Below, piece by piece: positions 1 through 11,937 of a stretch of 64,000 nucleotides of DNA. The stretch is taken from contig QKYT01000213.1 of assembly GCA_003550305.1 (NCBI GenBank), positions 6,371 to 70,370 on the forward strand, given 5' to 3'. Made by a program: the position numbers and the translations under genes. This DNA is from Glomus cerebriforme (lineage: Eukaryota > Glomeromycota > Glomeromycetes > Glomerales > Glomeraceae). The notes under the pieces are model-generated. The model did no database searches. It saw nothing but the letters and a program-made list of their open reading frames with translations, and was not told the origin of the DNA. Position 1 is the first letter of the stretch. Each line of letters starts with the position of its first letter.

Positions 1-134
1 CACAGTACGGCACAGTAAATCGGCGCAGTAATGTTTTATACTAACAACGTCATCAAAATATTTCAAGTATATATATAACCCAAAAATACCATAAAGTTCT
101 TATATTTATTCATGAGAATATCTCCCATCTAGTA

Positions 135-410
135 ATGTATAATGGTGGTGGTAGCCAACAAGATGTGTCCAAGATAGCTGGTCATTATACTGATGATGTG
201 AAAAATGCATCCATGGTTATTAATAGCTACCTTCGAAGAGGTGAATTTATTGTATTTGATCTCACTAGGCTGGAAGATGATCCTCTTGCAATCCGTCTAA
301 GGTTTAACACTTCTCTAAACCTGTAAAAGAAAATAGAAGCTAGGCAGAAGCACAAGGAAAAAGTGTCTCAGCTAATAAATAGAATTTAACTTCATAGATA
401 CTAACTTTTT
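135..410 (+). pseudogene. Fragment of a repeated unknown ORF
   Basis: A short reading frame starts at 135 and runs to a TAA at 324-326. The same frame then continues as readable protein (KKIEARQKHKEKVSQL) to about 380. Positions 271-410 match the reverse complement of 37381-37510 at roughly 80 percent by eye. There the equivalent of the TAA is a CAG codon, so this copy has been stopped by transitions. It lies just before the integrase relic and may belong to the same mobile element. I do not recognise the protein family. Confidence 0.5.
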
Positions 411-529
411 TTCATAATTATAAAAAAATTGGAATGGGAGAACCGGTTATTTATATCGACCCTCAAAAAGCGTAAGAGCTAGACCAAATCATAGCAAAAC
501 AAATACCTACGATTAATATCAATTCTCAA

Positions 530-1690
530 AAAGCTTATAATTTAGACTGACATCTTGCCTTGCAAAAACTATATTATCATTCTGAAGGTCTGTATCAAAA
601 TGCTAAGAGATTATGGGATGCTTGTAAAAAAACTGGCTACAGCTTTCCATTTATTGATGTAAAAAAATGGCTTAATAGGTAAGCAATATACCAAATTTTT
701 TGTCATTCACCAAAGTATATACCTTATGCCAGTTACTCTAAAATCACGAAACCAAATACTATGCACCAATGTGATTTAATTGAAATACCATATAATGACA
801 ATATGGATACAAATTTACTAGATGATGACCCAATATTTTACTATGTACTATTGATTATAAACTGCATGACTAAATATAAAGATTTCATTTTTTTAACATC
901 AAAGAGCAATGAGGAAGTTGCAGAAGCATTTAAGAGTATATATGATAATCCCAATAAGCCTCTCAATTGGCCTCAAAAATTATAATGTGATAAGGGTACT
1001 GAGCTTATGGGATATGTGACTTTATTAATGAATGAACATGACATTGAAATCCAAAGGATTATAGTACATTTCAGATATACAAGCTTGGCTATGGTTAACT
1101 GTTATGCTGGATTATTCAAATTAAGAGTTTTTAAAAATTAGTATTCGGTAGAGTTTCTCCTGCTACTGGCAAGCACTGTAGAAAATTGTTGACAATATGA
1201 ATGATAGCCCAACTCGATTGATTGGGATGAGTTTTAATGACACCACAAAACTTGAGCAGATATATTCCAAACCATTAGTAAAATATAATCGCCTGATAGG
1301 TGTTGATAAATCACAACTATCAAAGGGTACTACTATTCGATTTTTGCTCGCTCTGGAAAAATGATTCTTTCGAACAATACAGAATAACAGATCTGATATA
1401 GTCTCCTAACCTGCATAAGATCTGGAGAATTATTGTTGAAAAGAATCCTTCAATGTCTATTTTATATTATTTAGATGAATTAGGACCTCAACGACCCTTC
1501 GTAAGAGAACAGTTAATGCATATTAAGGAAGAACTTATGTTGCCTCCTAGGTGGGTATTAGGAGATAACCAAATATGTACAAGGTATTTCTTATAAAAGT
1601 TTCTAAGTTTACTATGCAGTAGGGTATAGTTATAAGAATTACTCCTTCCCTGTAGCATAGCACCCTCTTTTCCCAATTACGCCAGATTTG
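530..1690 (+). pseudogene. Decayed Polinton/Maverick-type integrase
   Basis: Conceptual translation gives a retroviral-type (rve, DDE) integrase in pieces. The N-terminal helical part reads HSEGLYQNAKRLWDACKK near 580-640. It is followed by WL and a Tyr/Pro-rich linker, then QCDLIEIPYN (about 770-795, first catalytic Asp), a beta strand YVLLIINCMTKYKDFIFL (about 840-895), and after a TAA the CDKGTE segment near 987-1004 (second catalytic Asp). The C-terminal SH3-like part reads SKGTTIRFLLAL near 1320-1355, and LGPQRPFVREQL near 1480-1515. These features match the integrases of Polinton/Maverick elements. Stops at about 540, 682, 985 and 1140 fall at positions where Gln or Trp would be expected. 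It is non-functional. The pairing with an opposed polymerase relic supports the element type. Confidence 0.7.
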
Positions 1691-2289
1691 TACGTCTAGA
1701 TTCATCTGCTCTTGTAGATGAAAAAAAGGAACAATTTGGTAATGTTAGCTACTACTATATTCAAAGGCCAAGCCTAATTCTTCATTATAACTATCTAGAT
1801 ATAATCCCTCCAAGAATTTAGTAGAAATTTTTTATGTAATAAATCTTCAAATATATATCAGCATGTTCTTTCTGGTACATTAGGACAAATGTTGCACCAT
1901 CTATAATTCTGTTTCATATTTTTATATGGCATCTCTCATTGATGATCCTTTTTACATGACCATAAATATGTATTAGGACTAACTTTGCCTAAGTATCTTC
2001 CTTCACGTCTCTGGACATATGCCAGAGCTTTAGTGTCAATTTCATCTTGCATTTTATAGGTACAATAGAATATCATGTATAGAAATTTGCAGTAGTAATC
2101 ACCAGCTTCAGATTAGCGATTTACACCTCTAAGCATATTTGAGATCAGGTTATATGATTCAGAAACCAGAAGTTTGAAGATAGAAATTGGCCAGAGGCGC
2201 TAAAGCAAAGTTAGCTAGTATTATTGTATAAGAAAAAATATATAAATAATATTATGCGAAGCGCCTCTTGGTCAGATCAGATCATTATT

Positions 2290-2649
2290 ATTTTCAATCC
2301 TAATCGACTACCATATAAGTACTAGCACAAGTAGAACTTCTTCAAATCTCTTTTTGATGTGAGCCAATAGCTTTTCTGGTAAATTTTTAGGTGAATTTAT
2401 TAAGGTATTTTCAGCTTGGGATACCGTATACGCTAATAACCATCCAATGTGAATTCAGTCACTTCCTTTACCATTATGCTCATAACGTAGTAAAAATCGA
2501 TAGTCATCCATTACAATATCTCTCATCTCCTTTTGTTCTGATATTATTTTACGAAATATCTGCCTATCCTCTTTTGTGATCGGGAGATGAATTTTGTTAG
2601 GTTTGAAGCCTATATACTGGGAAACTTGGTCACGTAGTTCAGCCATCAT
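2290..2649 (-). pseudogene. Unrecognised ORF inside the virus-like element
   Basis: The minus strand opens with a Met at 2649-2647 and is readable as a charged soluble protein (MMAELRDQVSQYIGFKPNK, later NSPKNLPEKLLAHIKKRFEE). After one frame break it continues to about 2290, where stops begin. It lies between the integrase and polymerase relics, so it may be a minor gene of the same element. No domain was recognised. The downstream part contains a TAG and several TGA/TAA stops. Confidence 0.35.
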
Positions 2650-2879
2650 ATCAATAAAGATTTAAAGTTCTACGAGTCTAATTAAAAAAAATGTTAATAT
2701 TACATTAAAAAAAATATATATATTGATAACGATCAGCTACATTACTGGACATATCTGAGGCCAGATTGTATGTCTGGAAGTCAGAAGTTATCATCTCGTA
2801 ATCAGATCGAATATAGAAATTAAAATTAGCTTGTATTATTGTACGAGAAAAAAAAATATAAATAATATTATAAGTATTC

Positions 2880-5800
2880 TAGCAGAGGTATGGTAATTTC
2901 AGTTAAGAATACTCTATATAACCCATTTAAGTACTTTCGGTCACATCCTCAAAATGGAAATACCATAAATTACTAATATCATGTAGTGTCTCAATTTCTG
3001 ATATGTGAGGTAAGGCAGGTAAATTAGCAATTCTCTTATTTTTTTGTATAAATGAAACTGGACCAATTTCTTCTGGAATTGATATATGCTCTTTGTAACG
3101 CATATGATAGACCAATTTGTGAAAGAATAAATTATACTCTTCAATATATTTTGCAAGCTCGTTAGGATATCGAGCAAAATCAGAGCATATTTTTTCCTTC
3201 ATTTCGTCATTCACTGAGAAATTTTTATCTTTTGAAATTTTCCTAGTGTATTTCATAAATTTCTTCCACAATACCTTGACAGGGTTACTTACCATGAAAA
3301 TCTCATAGCTAAGCCATTTACCATAAAATATTTCATATGAACTACCTATCTTTTGATATAATATTTCTTGTGCTTTTTTAACCGCATTTTTATAGACGTG
3401 TTTATAAGCTTTTTTGCGGAATATCATCATCTTGAAAGTAATACCATTCACTATAATATTCTCTTTTACAAATCCCTCAAGTCACAACTTAGCCTGTTTT
3501 TGAGCGTAATTATCAATCTGCATATATTTCTCATCTGGATTTTTGTTTGCATGATTCTGCTTGTAGGAGTGGGCTCATATTTCTTTTCATACATGATAAA
3601 TCGGACATAGAGACCAATGATAGTTTTTTCATAATAATGATATAAATCTAATTTCTTTAGCTACGTTCATAAATTCCATTTTGTCACCTTTAGTTAGATT
3701 TAATTTCCTGCCATGTAAATCAAAAGTCATGTCCGGATGGGTCACTATATAACTAAAGCGTTTATCTGGCATTGAAATTCTACTCTTATATTTTCCCTTC
3801 ATTCGTCTTATAAATCGCTAGACACTTTGGTTATTCACATTAGATTTTTATACGTCAGTCTCTATAAACTGCTCAAAATCCCATTGCTTGGGATTGGATA
3901 TAGCATTCCTGAGAACATCTTCAATGATATCATAGAGTGATTGATCATTGTTAATATTCATAACTTTTGACATAATCCTATTCCTTATGGTTCTGAAAAC
4001 TTGGGATTTACCTTATTTCACAGTATCGATTCCTCTTATAAAAAGCTCTTTCAGTTTGAAGTTTGGGGTATCTTCATGGGAGATACCAAAATATTTTTTT
4101 TTCCTAGTGAACATTACTGGAAATAATACTTCTTTATAAGCCATCTTAAGATAATCCAATCTAGTTTTTAGTCTAAGAAAGATGTTTATTTCATTGCGCA
4201 ATTTCTCTATTATGACCATAGTAACCTTAACCATTTTAGTCCAGTATTCTAGTTTTGAGATTGTGCCTTTCCTGTCATTGTAGGCTAAATCACATTTCTT
4301 ATAATAAGAATTTGGGCAAGTGAGATATAAGGAATTGGTATCACCATATTTTATCCCAAACCCTTTTTTTTCATGAATTTTGCAATGAATTTGATATTTT
4401 CTTGTCCAGCCAAAGTAATACCTCCAGCGAGTTCAAGTTTGTAGAATGGGGAGTTACTTTGACCTGTTATACCATAGAATGAATTCATATACAATTTAAC
4501 AGCTTTCTGCTTCAAATTTAGAGAATCGTATGTAAAACAAACAGAACTGTATTCTTTCTTAAAAGTAATATATATTAAATCAATAAAAGGATCTAAGATT
4601 TGGGCCATCTCAGTACACTTCTTTGTATCTTTTATCGAGGATAGAATATCCTTAATTATACTCACCATTACTTACCATTGGGGTAGATTCGCTGGCTGAA
4701 TACAATCTACCTTTAATTAACTCTATATATTTCTTTTTCTTTCTGAAAACTTTTAGCTCAACCTTCATTTTATTTCACATATTGAGTAAATTTTTCAATA
4801 TTTTTGAAAATAGACCTTTCTGATCAGATTCATTTCTAAACTGTATAGTTCAAACTCATACAGTTTTACCATTATATTTGAACTCAATACAGTGAAGCAC
4901 TTTATTCTCTCTCTTTAACTCATTTGCTTCTGAAAGTGTTGAGACCATCTTCTCAGGTAAGAGGTTGTAAGTCATAATTATACTAGAGTACAAGGAAGTG
5001 AAGTCTAAACCTATGATGGGATGCTTATTTTCAAGACCTTTCTCCGGTGAGAAAATATATGCTCCTGAAAACTTCCCAGATGCTTTCTGGTCAAAAATTT
5101 TTGTGGTATATAGAATGTTCTGCGCCCACGCTTCAGCGTCTAAAAGATTAGATATTTTCATTCCTATAGCATAATAATACATGTTGAACAATAATTTATA
5201 AGCTATTGAAGTGACTTCTCTATAATCATTTATGACACTACATTCAACTATGAACTCCTGATAACATAAAGCATCTATAATACAATAATTTATGATTTCG
5301 TGCATATTTTTGATAGAAGAATCAGAAGTCCCATCCTTGGCCTCCGAATAATACTTCCATAATTTGCTTATGGGCATATTAGCTTTGTCATCGAGATCAC
5401 ATTTTTCTAAGAAGTATTTGAATAATGTTTTCTCAGAGCGGAGGTGGAGTTGCATAAAACTTAGACAAACATCGATCAGTACATATCCTGGGTGCTTAAG
5501 AAAAAAGGATTCGAAGTTTAAAGTTGGGTTGATTTTGATATTGATGAAATCTTAGCCTTCTGTTTTTTTGGGACCCTTATCAAGTTTCTTTACCCATTTA
5601 CTCCTTTAGAAGAAACCATTAGTTAGTGGCTTTTCTCTTCCACCAAAATAATTCCAAGTAAGAATGGATTCAGCATCAGCTTTCTTATGCAGGTTTGCTG
5701 ACAGCTGAACTATCCACTTGAGAACATTTAATTAAGTGGTTTTTTCTACAATAAAAAATCAATTGTATCCTGAATCGTTAAAACTAAACTAAATATCTGA

Positions 5801-6780
5801 GGCAAAAGATTTCTAACATAAAGCAAACATCTTTAATAGATTAGTTTAGTTTCCACATATGATTGTGATCCAGCATGAATCCGATTTTGTTTCTACATTG
5901 ACTAAACATATCCTCTCTGGAAGAATCAGATCGTCTTTCCAGTGTAGGATCATGCAGATCATAAAAACTTGAGCTGTTTCATTTTTTGCTTCTGGGGTTT
6001 TATTACCTAATTCACGTGAATTATATGTTTCTATGTCCCATGTTGAACCAATGCTCAATCACAGGTAAAGAGAGAAGATGAATAGATTTTGTAAAGTAGT
6101 TTAAAATTGTCTATGGAACGAAAGTTACCAATATGGACATAAAATGCATGCAGACAAAGATGAGATTTTGCATAATAAGGTGCACTGAAATTATATCTAT
6201 AATCGCTTATTAATCCCCCATCCGGAAAGTAGTATCCGATACTCTCTTGCAACTTTACGATAATATGTACCTATATCATCTAAAGCTATTTTTAATTTAC
6301 ATTTGAGATTAACCTTTGAATTGTAGCTCGAGATAATATCAAGAGTAGTAAACCTTTCATCTTTATTGGGTGCAACAATATGGAGATATGGCTTTTTTTC
6401 CGCATGGTGATCACAAATAGAATATGTCTTTATACATTCCATCTGGATTAAATTCATGTTTACAGTACTCCCTCTACTATCTTTTCTGGTAGCAAGTATA
6501 CTTTTTACTTTGGACCAGAATTTAGGGATATTTGCATTATTAGGAATACGAATATCAAAAAATACCTTGATGTCAGTAATGGTAACAACTGCTTTCTAGT
6601 CATTAATGAGGTACCTATAGAGATGGAGAATATAATGAGGGTTCCATAGATATATTTTTTGGATTCTTCTATGTTGACTGGTATGAATGGGATATCTTGA
6701 TGATTTGCTATCTCATCTTTGAGAATTGTTGGAATATCCATTAAGTAATTCTTACTGAAATAACAAAGTACCTAACCAAC
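2880..6780 (-). pseudogene. Decayed family-B DNA polymerase of a mobile element
   Basis: Several minus-strand frames join into one long polymerase. From the N-terminus there are a 6741-6505 segment (MDIPTILKDEIANHQ), a Cys/His-containing segment at 6457-6197 ([12 protein letters not shown]), the exonuclease I motif DIETYN near 6037-6020, polymerase motif [11 protein letters not shown] near 5005-4975, motif [10 protein letters not shown] at about 4498-4472, motif C YGDTNS at 4348-4331, a KKKYFG motif near 4100, and a Lys-rich C-terminal part at 3451-2927. Motif A has Ser where Pro is usual (SLYP), and motif C has Asn where Asp is usual (DTDS), so catalytic residues are affected as well as the frame. 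At least five frame breaks or stops separate the parts. The gene opposes the integrase relic, as in Polinton/Maverick elements. Another virus-derived element is possible. Confidence 0.75.
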
Positions 6781-6970
6781 TTTTTTTTTGGGTGAAAAAG
6801 TGGGGCAGAGGCATTGAGGAATTCTGAAAACTCAAATTGGGTCATGGTATTATATAACAAATATACAGTTCGAGAGAAAGTATATATTTTGGGAAAAAAA
6901 AGTTCAAAATGAAAATTAATTCTGAAATATATAAATCGAAATATAATTGAACTATTCATAGTTATCAAAA

Positions 6971-7225
6971 ATGGCATTTTATCGATATTCATATATTCTC
7001 AGGACCAGAAAAGTTTGTAATCAGGGGTACTTCAGGTGTCAAATACATCAGAATTCTCCCTCATATATACCTTGCATTGAATGTAGTAAACGAATTTATT
7101 CTGAATATGAATTTTGTGATTCACATGCTAGAAAGTACCATAAAAGGGAACAGTACTATCAGAAAAAGCTGGTTAAGCAAGCTGAAAATATATTTCAGCA
7201 AACTGTTCTAGAAATTCCGTCCTAG
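6971..7225 (+). CDS. Small Cys-rich putative zinc-binding protein
   Basis: An uninterrupted ATG-started frame of 84 codons lies divergently from the polymerase relic, about 200 bases from the polymerase start. The product has Cys16 and Cys23, a CxxC at residues 35-38 and a CxxH at 49-52, followed by a Lys/Arg-rich helix. This would suit a small treble-clef-like zinc site. I do not recognise a family. It could be an accessory gene of the virus-like element or a chance frame. It is more intact than its neighbours, which slightly favours a real gene. Confidence 0.35.
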   Translation: MAFYRYSYILRTRKVCNQGYFRCQIHQNSPSYIPCIECSKRIYSEYEFCDSHARKYHKREQYYQKKLVKQAENIFQQTVLEIPS

Positions 7226-7830
7226 TTTCCATTCTAGTTGTCAAAATTTTCTAGGATGGATGAAATATAGCTAGATGGTAATTTTAAAACAAATGAGGAA
7301 AAGAAATAGTCCGTTCTAGTTGTCCTAGTTGTCAAAATTTTCTAGAACAGATGAAATATAGCTAGATGGTAATTTTAAGACGAATGAGAGAAAAGAAATA
7401 GTCCGTTCTAGTTGTCCTAGTTGTCCTAGTAAATTTCACTTTTTTTTATTTTTTTTACCTATAGATATACCGGTATATATCTATATAGCACATATATACT
7501 ATATATTATACATATACCATAGGATGGGTTATGATTTTTTTTTTTTAGAATTTTTATTTTTACTAGGACAACTAGGACAACTAGGATGTAATATAAAAGA
7601 ACAAGTTAAATTAAAGAAAGAAGCTCTTCTCTCATATTGAAACCCATCCTAGTTCCCATCCTAGTTGACCCAATAACTTAGACAACTAGGATAGATCATG
7701 TCTTCGCACTTGGTGGCAAATATGGAATCACATTTTTATAGTATACATATATCACACATATGGCATATATATGTATCATAGGATAAGTTTTGATTTTTTT
7801 TCCTAGAACTTTACTTTTACTAAGGACACT
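7226..7830. repeat. Repeat block built on CCTAGTTGT / ACAACTAGG
   Basis: Positions 7229-7440 hold a tandem repeat with a period of about 91 bases (the string tcaaaattttctag recurs at 7241 and 7332), ending in reiterated ctagttgtc units. After an AT-rich centre with TA-rich tracts, the same 9-mer returns in the opposite orientation (aggacaactagg near 7565-7590 and gacaactagg near 7681). It then recurs in its first orientation near 7650. No gene is visible. Confidence 0.7.
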
Positions 7831-8930
7831 AGGAATGCTCAAAAAAATAGCATACTCATTGCCTTGACCCAAATTAAACTATGATCGGGTCTCGGAAATA
7901 CTTATAATATTCTGCCAATATATCAGTAACAAATAAGTAGTCAAAAAGTAGAATTAAACTTAGCTAGTGATATTGTGTAAGTCATCTAATGTAATTAGTT
8001 ATCCTGTTGTAGCAGGACCAGCTTCTAAACCATATCATTCAAAATCTTTTTTACTAGTTTTGAGAAAAGCACAGCCATTAATTTTTTTTTGCGAATATTC
8101 CCGTCACTAGCCAGTAACTATGAAAGGACGTTTGGTGCCATAACAGGATCACGTGACTGGCGCAATAAGGCGCAGTATAAAATCAGCCAGCACATAAATT
8201 CGGCCAGATCTTTGGACATAATATCTTGGCAAATTTTTGGAAAACTTCTTAACATTGTTAAGGGTTTTATATCATGTGATATGAAACTGGTGAACAAGAA
8301 ATGGCGGAAAATATATGGACTGATCAATATAATGCAAATTACACCTCCGATCCTCTAACCAACTGACCACCAAACCAGGTCGAACCGAAACACGTGATTA
8401 ATGCAGTAAGGCGCAGTAAAATTTCGTTAATTTCGGCCAGCACTATAATCCATATTTTTTGCCTAAACTTTGAGACGCATTACTCAACATCCAGGCATCC
8501 TATTCATGCAATCTTAGCATCATTGGAAAGCTCTCAATGTTCTCTTTCAAATGACCACAAAACCGCACGAATTCAATCACAGGAAGCCAAGATATTCTGC
8601 CCTAAAGATCGGCCAGAAATTATGCCATAATACCGGCCAAAATCTGATCTGCAAATTTACTGCGCCACCCGATTACAACATGATTTTTAGCAATTAATGT
8701 CAGCCTAGCATCTTGGCCATAAAAAGGCCACAGAGCAATGAAAACAAGCGGATAGCTAGAAGGAAATAAAAAGAGGATAGAGCAATAAAATCAAGCAAAT
8801 ATCTACAAAGTAATAAAAAGGCTACAGAGCAATAAAAACATGTGGATATCAATAAAGCAATAAAACGGCTACAGAATAATAAAAACAGTAACTAGGTAAC
8901 ATACTTATAACTAGATAACATTATAACGCA
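7831..8930. repeat. Interspersed repeat DNA rich in GGCGCAGTAA and GGCCAG motifs
   Basis: GGCGCAGTA recurs at about 8170 and 8410 and, inverted, at 8657-8666. The same word occurs at 22-31 at the left edge. GGCCAG/CTGGCC words are scattered through 8130-8640. Positions 8740-8890 contain degenerate repeats of a gcaataaaa unit. A minus-strand tRNA-like A-box region lies at 8344-8372. The two overlapping reading frames in 8089-8358 look like chance frames. No convincing gene is present. Confidence 0.5.
8344..8372 (-). repeat. tRNA-like A-box fragment, possible SINE head
   Basis: On the minus strand this reads TGGTCAGTTGGTTAGAGGAT, which resembles the 5' part of a tRNA (D-arm and internal A box). 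No correctly spaced downstream B box was found. The nearby GGTTCGACC lies upstream instead. It is therefore at most a truncated tRNA-derived SINE, not a tRNA gene. Confidence 0.3.
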
Positions 8931-8965
8931 ACTGGATAACACTCTTATAAGAGTATTATCCAGTT
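8930..8965. repeat. 36-bp near-perfect palindrome
   Basis: The sequence starts AACTGGATAAC, is centred on TTATAA and ends TTATCCAGTT. Only one base pair is mismatched in the foldback. A second palindrome of the same length and plan lies at 42959-42994. Both are preceded by ataactag within about 50 bases and followed by long AT-rich tracts. It could be a mobile-element terminus or a cruciform. Confidence 0.7.
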
Positions 8966-11632
8966 ATACTGATAACTAATAATAATAAATAATATTACAC
9001 AAATAATTTAAGTTTTAAACTTACAATAATTTCTATTACCTAGTTTATAGGTTAATTAATAATTAATTAACTAAATTTATAAATTAACATTCTATTTTAA
9101 GAAAGTATTCATTCCATTTATTTATACTTAAAAAAATATACTTCTTTTTACACCTAATGCTAGTCAAATGAACTCAATATAATACAGGCTAAACCTCTTA
9201 TAATTCTAGTAAAAAATATTTATTTTTAGATAGTACTTAATTTTAAAACTATATATATAGTAATTTATAATAAAGTTTTTTCTTTATCTACCTAATTTTA
9301 TAGATAGTTAAAAGTATCCATCTTTATATTTTTCAATAATTTTTGTTTATTATATAATAAAGCTAAATATATTAATAGCTATTTCTTTAATATTGCTAAT
9401 TCTCAAGCCAGCTTGTAAGTCAGCTCAAGTTTTTTAGCTAAAACAACTCAAATTATATTTAAAATAACTCATAGCTTATGAGTTAACCTGAAAAAAAACT
9501 CAAACTTAAAAGGCTTGAATTATAAAGCAGCTTGGTTTAAAAAGCATGAATTGAAAACCTTAAAAAAGACAAAACTAATATTAGTAATGTTCAAAGTCAA
9601 GTTCAAGCTGAAATCTAAAAAAAAAAGAAAGAAATATTATTAGTAATGTTTCTATTAAGTTAATTAACCCCTCATTCTTAAAAATTTAATATTCCAAAAT
9701 TACTAGAAATTTAAATTTATTCAATTTATTCCAATTTTCAATTAGAAGAAAACTTATCTTTGATATTTAATAATTTATCAAATTATGATAACACAAATCA
9801 CAATATTTATTTTATCAGATATATGAAAGTCAATATGTTATACTGAAAAAAAAACATAATGCAGCCCAAAACTTTTTCTGTATTCCGAAACTTGGCTGAA
9901 AAAAATTACAGAAAGCAGTAAATTTTAAGGTTTAATAATCCAAAAAAAGGTTATACAGTAGTAAATTTTACTTATATTGAGGCTGATGTTTCTATTTAAT
10001 GCAAAGTCCTCAATTTTAATTACTATTTTATTCAACAATTGAAAATTTTCCATATTCAAAGTTCAATCGTATTATTTCAATTTGGAAATTTTTGCATCTG
10101 CAATTAAACAATTGCAAAATATTCCGCAACCTTGATGGCGTTCCGCGTTCATTTTACGCATATTAAACTTAACATTTTGAATTAACTTATCAGTTTTGGA
10201 CTTGAATTATTATAATTGAAAGTTTTCTTTTTTTTTTTTAATGAGTCATTATCGTTGAAAGTTATTGATCAATTGTAAAAAAAAAACAAATAACATTGCT
10301 AAAATTAGATGACATAGCCCCTAACTAACAGCCCGATTAAGAAAATTTAAATTAAATACATTTTTTTTTCTATTTTTGGACCATTGTAAGGTACAGTACA
10401 TCATGAAGTTACACAAACGAACAATAGAATGATAATTGATAATTGTCTTTTTCACATGACAATAGATACAGTAACTCACGTGATTCATTTTTTTTTTATA
10501 GTAAAATTTATACGAAATATAACTTTCTATTAATTAGCTAAGGTCGAAAGAAGTAAATAAATTAAAATTTTTTAGATAATTATCGTAAAAAATCAATTGT
10601 TAAATAAGGTTTATGTGGAGACCTTATCTTTCGGAATTTACTAAAATAATTTCGGAATTTTGCGGTAAATACTGACGCGATCTTTTACGCGACAAAATGA
10701 ATGTTTTAATGCATGTTAAATTAAATGCATGTTATTAAATTCTCCTTTTAGAACATTTATAGGGACAAAATAATCATAAAATGATTTCTCATTGTTCGTG
10801 CACAGTCATATGTTCATTATCATTATTTAATATCACATGTTAAGTCTGTGTGTCTGCGATTAGTAATTATTTTCATTGTAATATTGTTTGTCACCCAAAA
10901 TGTTATGCTACATTCATAAATGACGATATTCGGTGATAACTACAGATTATGTATTCGGAAACTTAAATTTATGAATAGTGATGAAAAATGTTTAAATAAT
11001 TTGTTCAATTAAGTTTATGCGAGGAACCGCAATCGTTCCTTATCTTTTTTTATTTATTGACGCGAATTATTGGCAATAAAGAATTTTCGATTTAACGCAG
11101 TTTTAATTAAATGCAGATTATTTCATTTTTCCTTTAATGATAAAATAATAAAATCTTCTTTTTGAGATATTCTAGCGTCATTATGATGCCATTCCTGGAC
11201 GAACCTCATTTATTGGTTCTTATAATTTCACAAAAGATTTTATTCGTATCTGTTAGAAAAAGTAAAATTTATCTATTGTTCGGGTCTTCAGGGTTTGTTT
11301 GTCACTCAAAACATTATGTAGCAGTTAGTATAGTTGTGTTAAATTTATTAGATTTTCGAGTGATATCCTCGTGACCAATTTGTTACAAATTCCCAGAACA
11401 TCCGTTAATTTTTTTTTTGTATTCGGTTCTTCTATCTGCCAGGTATAAACAAATAAACAATGAATCTTCGGTTGAACACAACTATTTTAATTACATCTCA
11501 ACAAGAAATCGTAAATCGTATCAATATAAAAATGTACCCTCTGGTCCCTCTTGTGAAATTTTTTCAACCGCAACATTTTTGTAAAAAATTCCTCCCTTCT
11601 TTAAATTTTATCGAAAAATTAATTATACAATA
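8966..11632. other. AT-rich intergenic DNA, no gene seen
   Basis: Long AT-rich DNA without a supported gene. From 8966 to about 9770 it is dominated by TA-rich low-complexity sequence, including aactcaa/agcttg words near 9410-9560. The single reading frame at 11162-11374 has no recognisable features. A TATA-type element at 11525-11533 belongs to the next gene. Confidence 0.6.
11525..11533 (+). promoter_or_regulatory. Candidate TATA box of the 11633 gene
   Basis: TATAAAAAT lies 108 bases before the ATG and is followed by a C/T-rich stretch. It is weaker and farther away than the boxes of most paralogues. Confidence 0.35.
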
Positions 11633-11836
11633 ATGCCTTCTTACTATCAAACTAATATAAACAAAAGAAGGACAAAAAGATTTATTCAGAGCAGAGGGCA
11701 TCCATTTCATCGGAGAAATAATCGTAATCCTCCGGTGATCAATAATTTTGCCACTTTAAATTCAATGGTACATTTGCCCCCACAAAATGTGGTTAGCCAA
11801 TTTGAAAGTCAATTGTTTACTGGTTCTAATTTTTGA
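11633..11836 (+). CDS. Small Arg-rich protein, LPPQ/GSxF family, copy 1
   Basis: Single-exon gene of 67 codons with an ATG at 11633 and no in-frame extension. The product is basic (KRRTKR at residues 11-16, HRR at 26-28), carries LPPQ at 48-51 and ends LFTGSNF. The last position lacks the terminal Tyr found in most paralogues, so the protein stops one residue short of the family C-terminus. It has no signal peptide or membrane segment. The Arg-rich part would suit a nuclear or nucleic-acid-binding role, which is only inference. It is the first of seven copies in the same orientation and lies directly upstream of a satellite array. The family is not recognised. Confidence 0.75.
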   Translation: MPSYYQTNINKRRTKRFIQSRGHPFHRRNNRNPPVINNFATLNSMVHLPPQNVVSQFESQLFTGSNF

Positions 11837-11937
11837 CCATTTCTTCTGGCAATTTTTTGATATTACGACTAAATTCTGTTTTGGATATTCTTGAATATTT
11901 TAATATTCAAGTTTTAAATTCTGGAAAAATAAACATT

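Noticed and set aside
1488..1676. 62-codon minus-strand frame
   Set aside because: Shadow of the integrase C-terminal region on the plus strand.
22..8666. GGCGCAGTAA at 22-31 and its inverse at 8657-8666 as terminal inverted repeats of the virus-like element
   Set aside because: Only ten bases match and the same word also occurs in direct orientation at about 8170 and 8410, so it is a dispersed motif rather than a proven terminus.
8740..8890. Possible CRISPR-like array of gcaataaaa units
   Set aside because: Units are irregular in spacing and sequence, there are no constant repeats with unique spacers, and no cas genes. It is simple repeat DNA.
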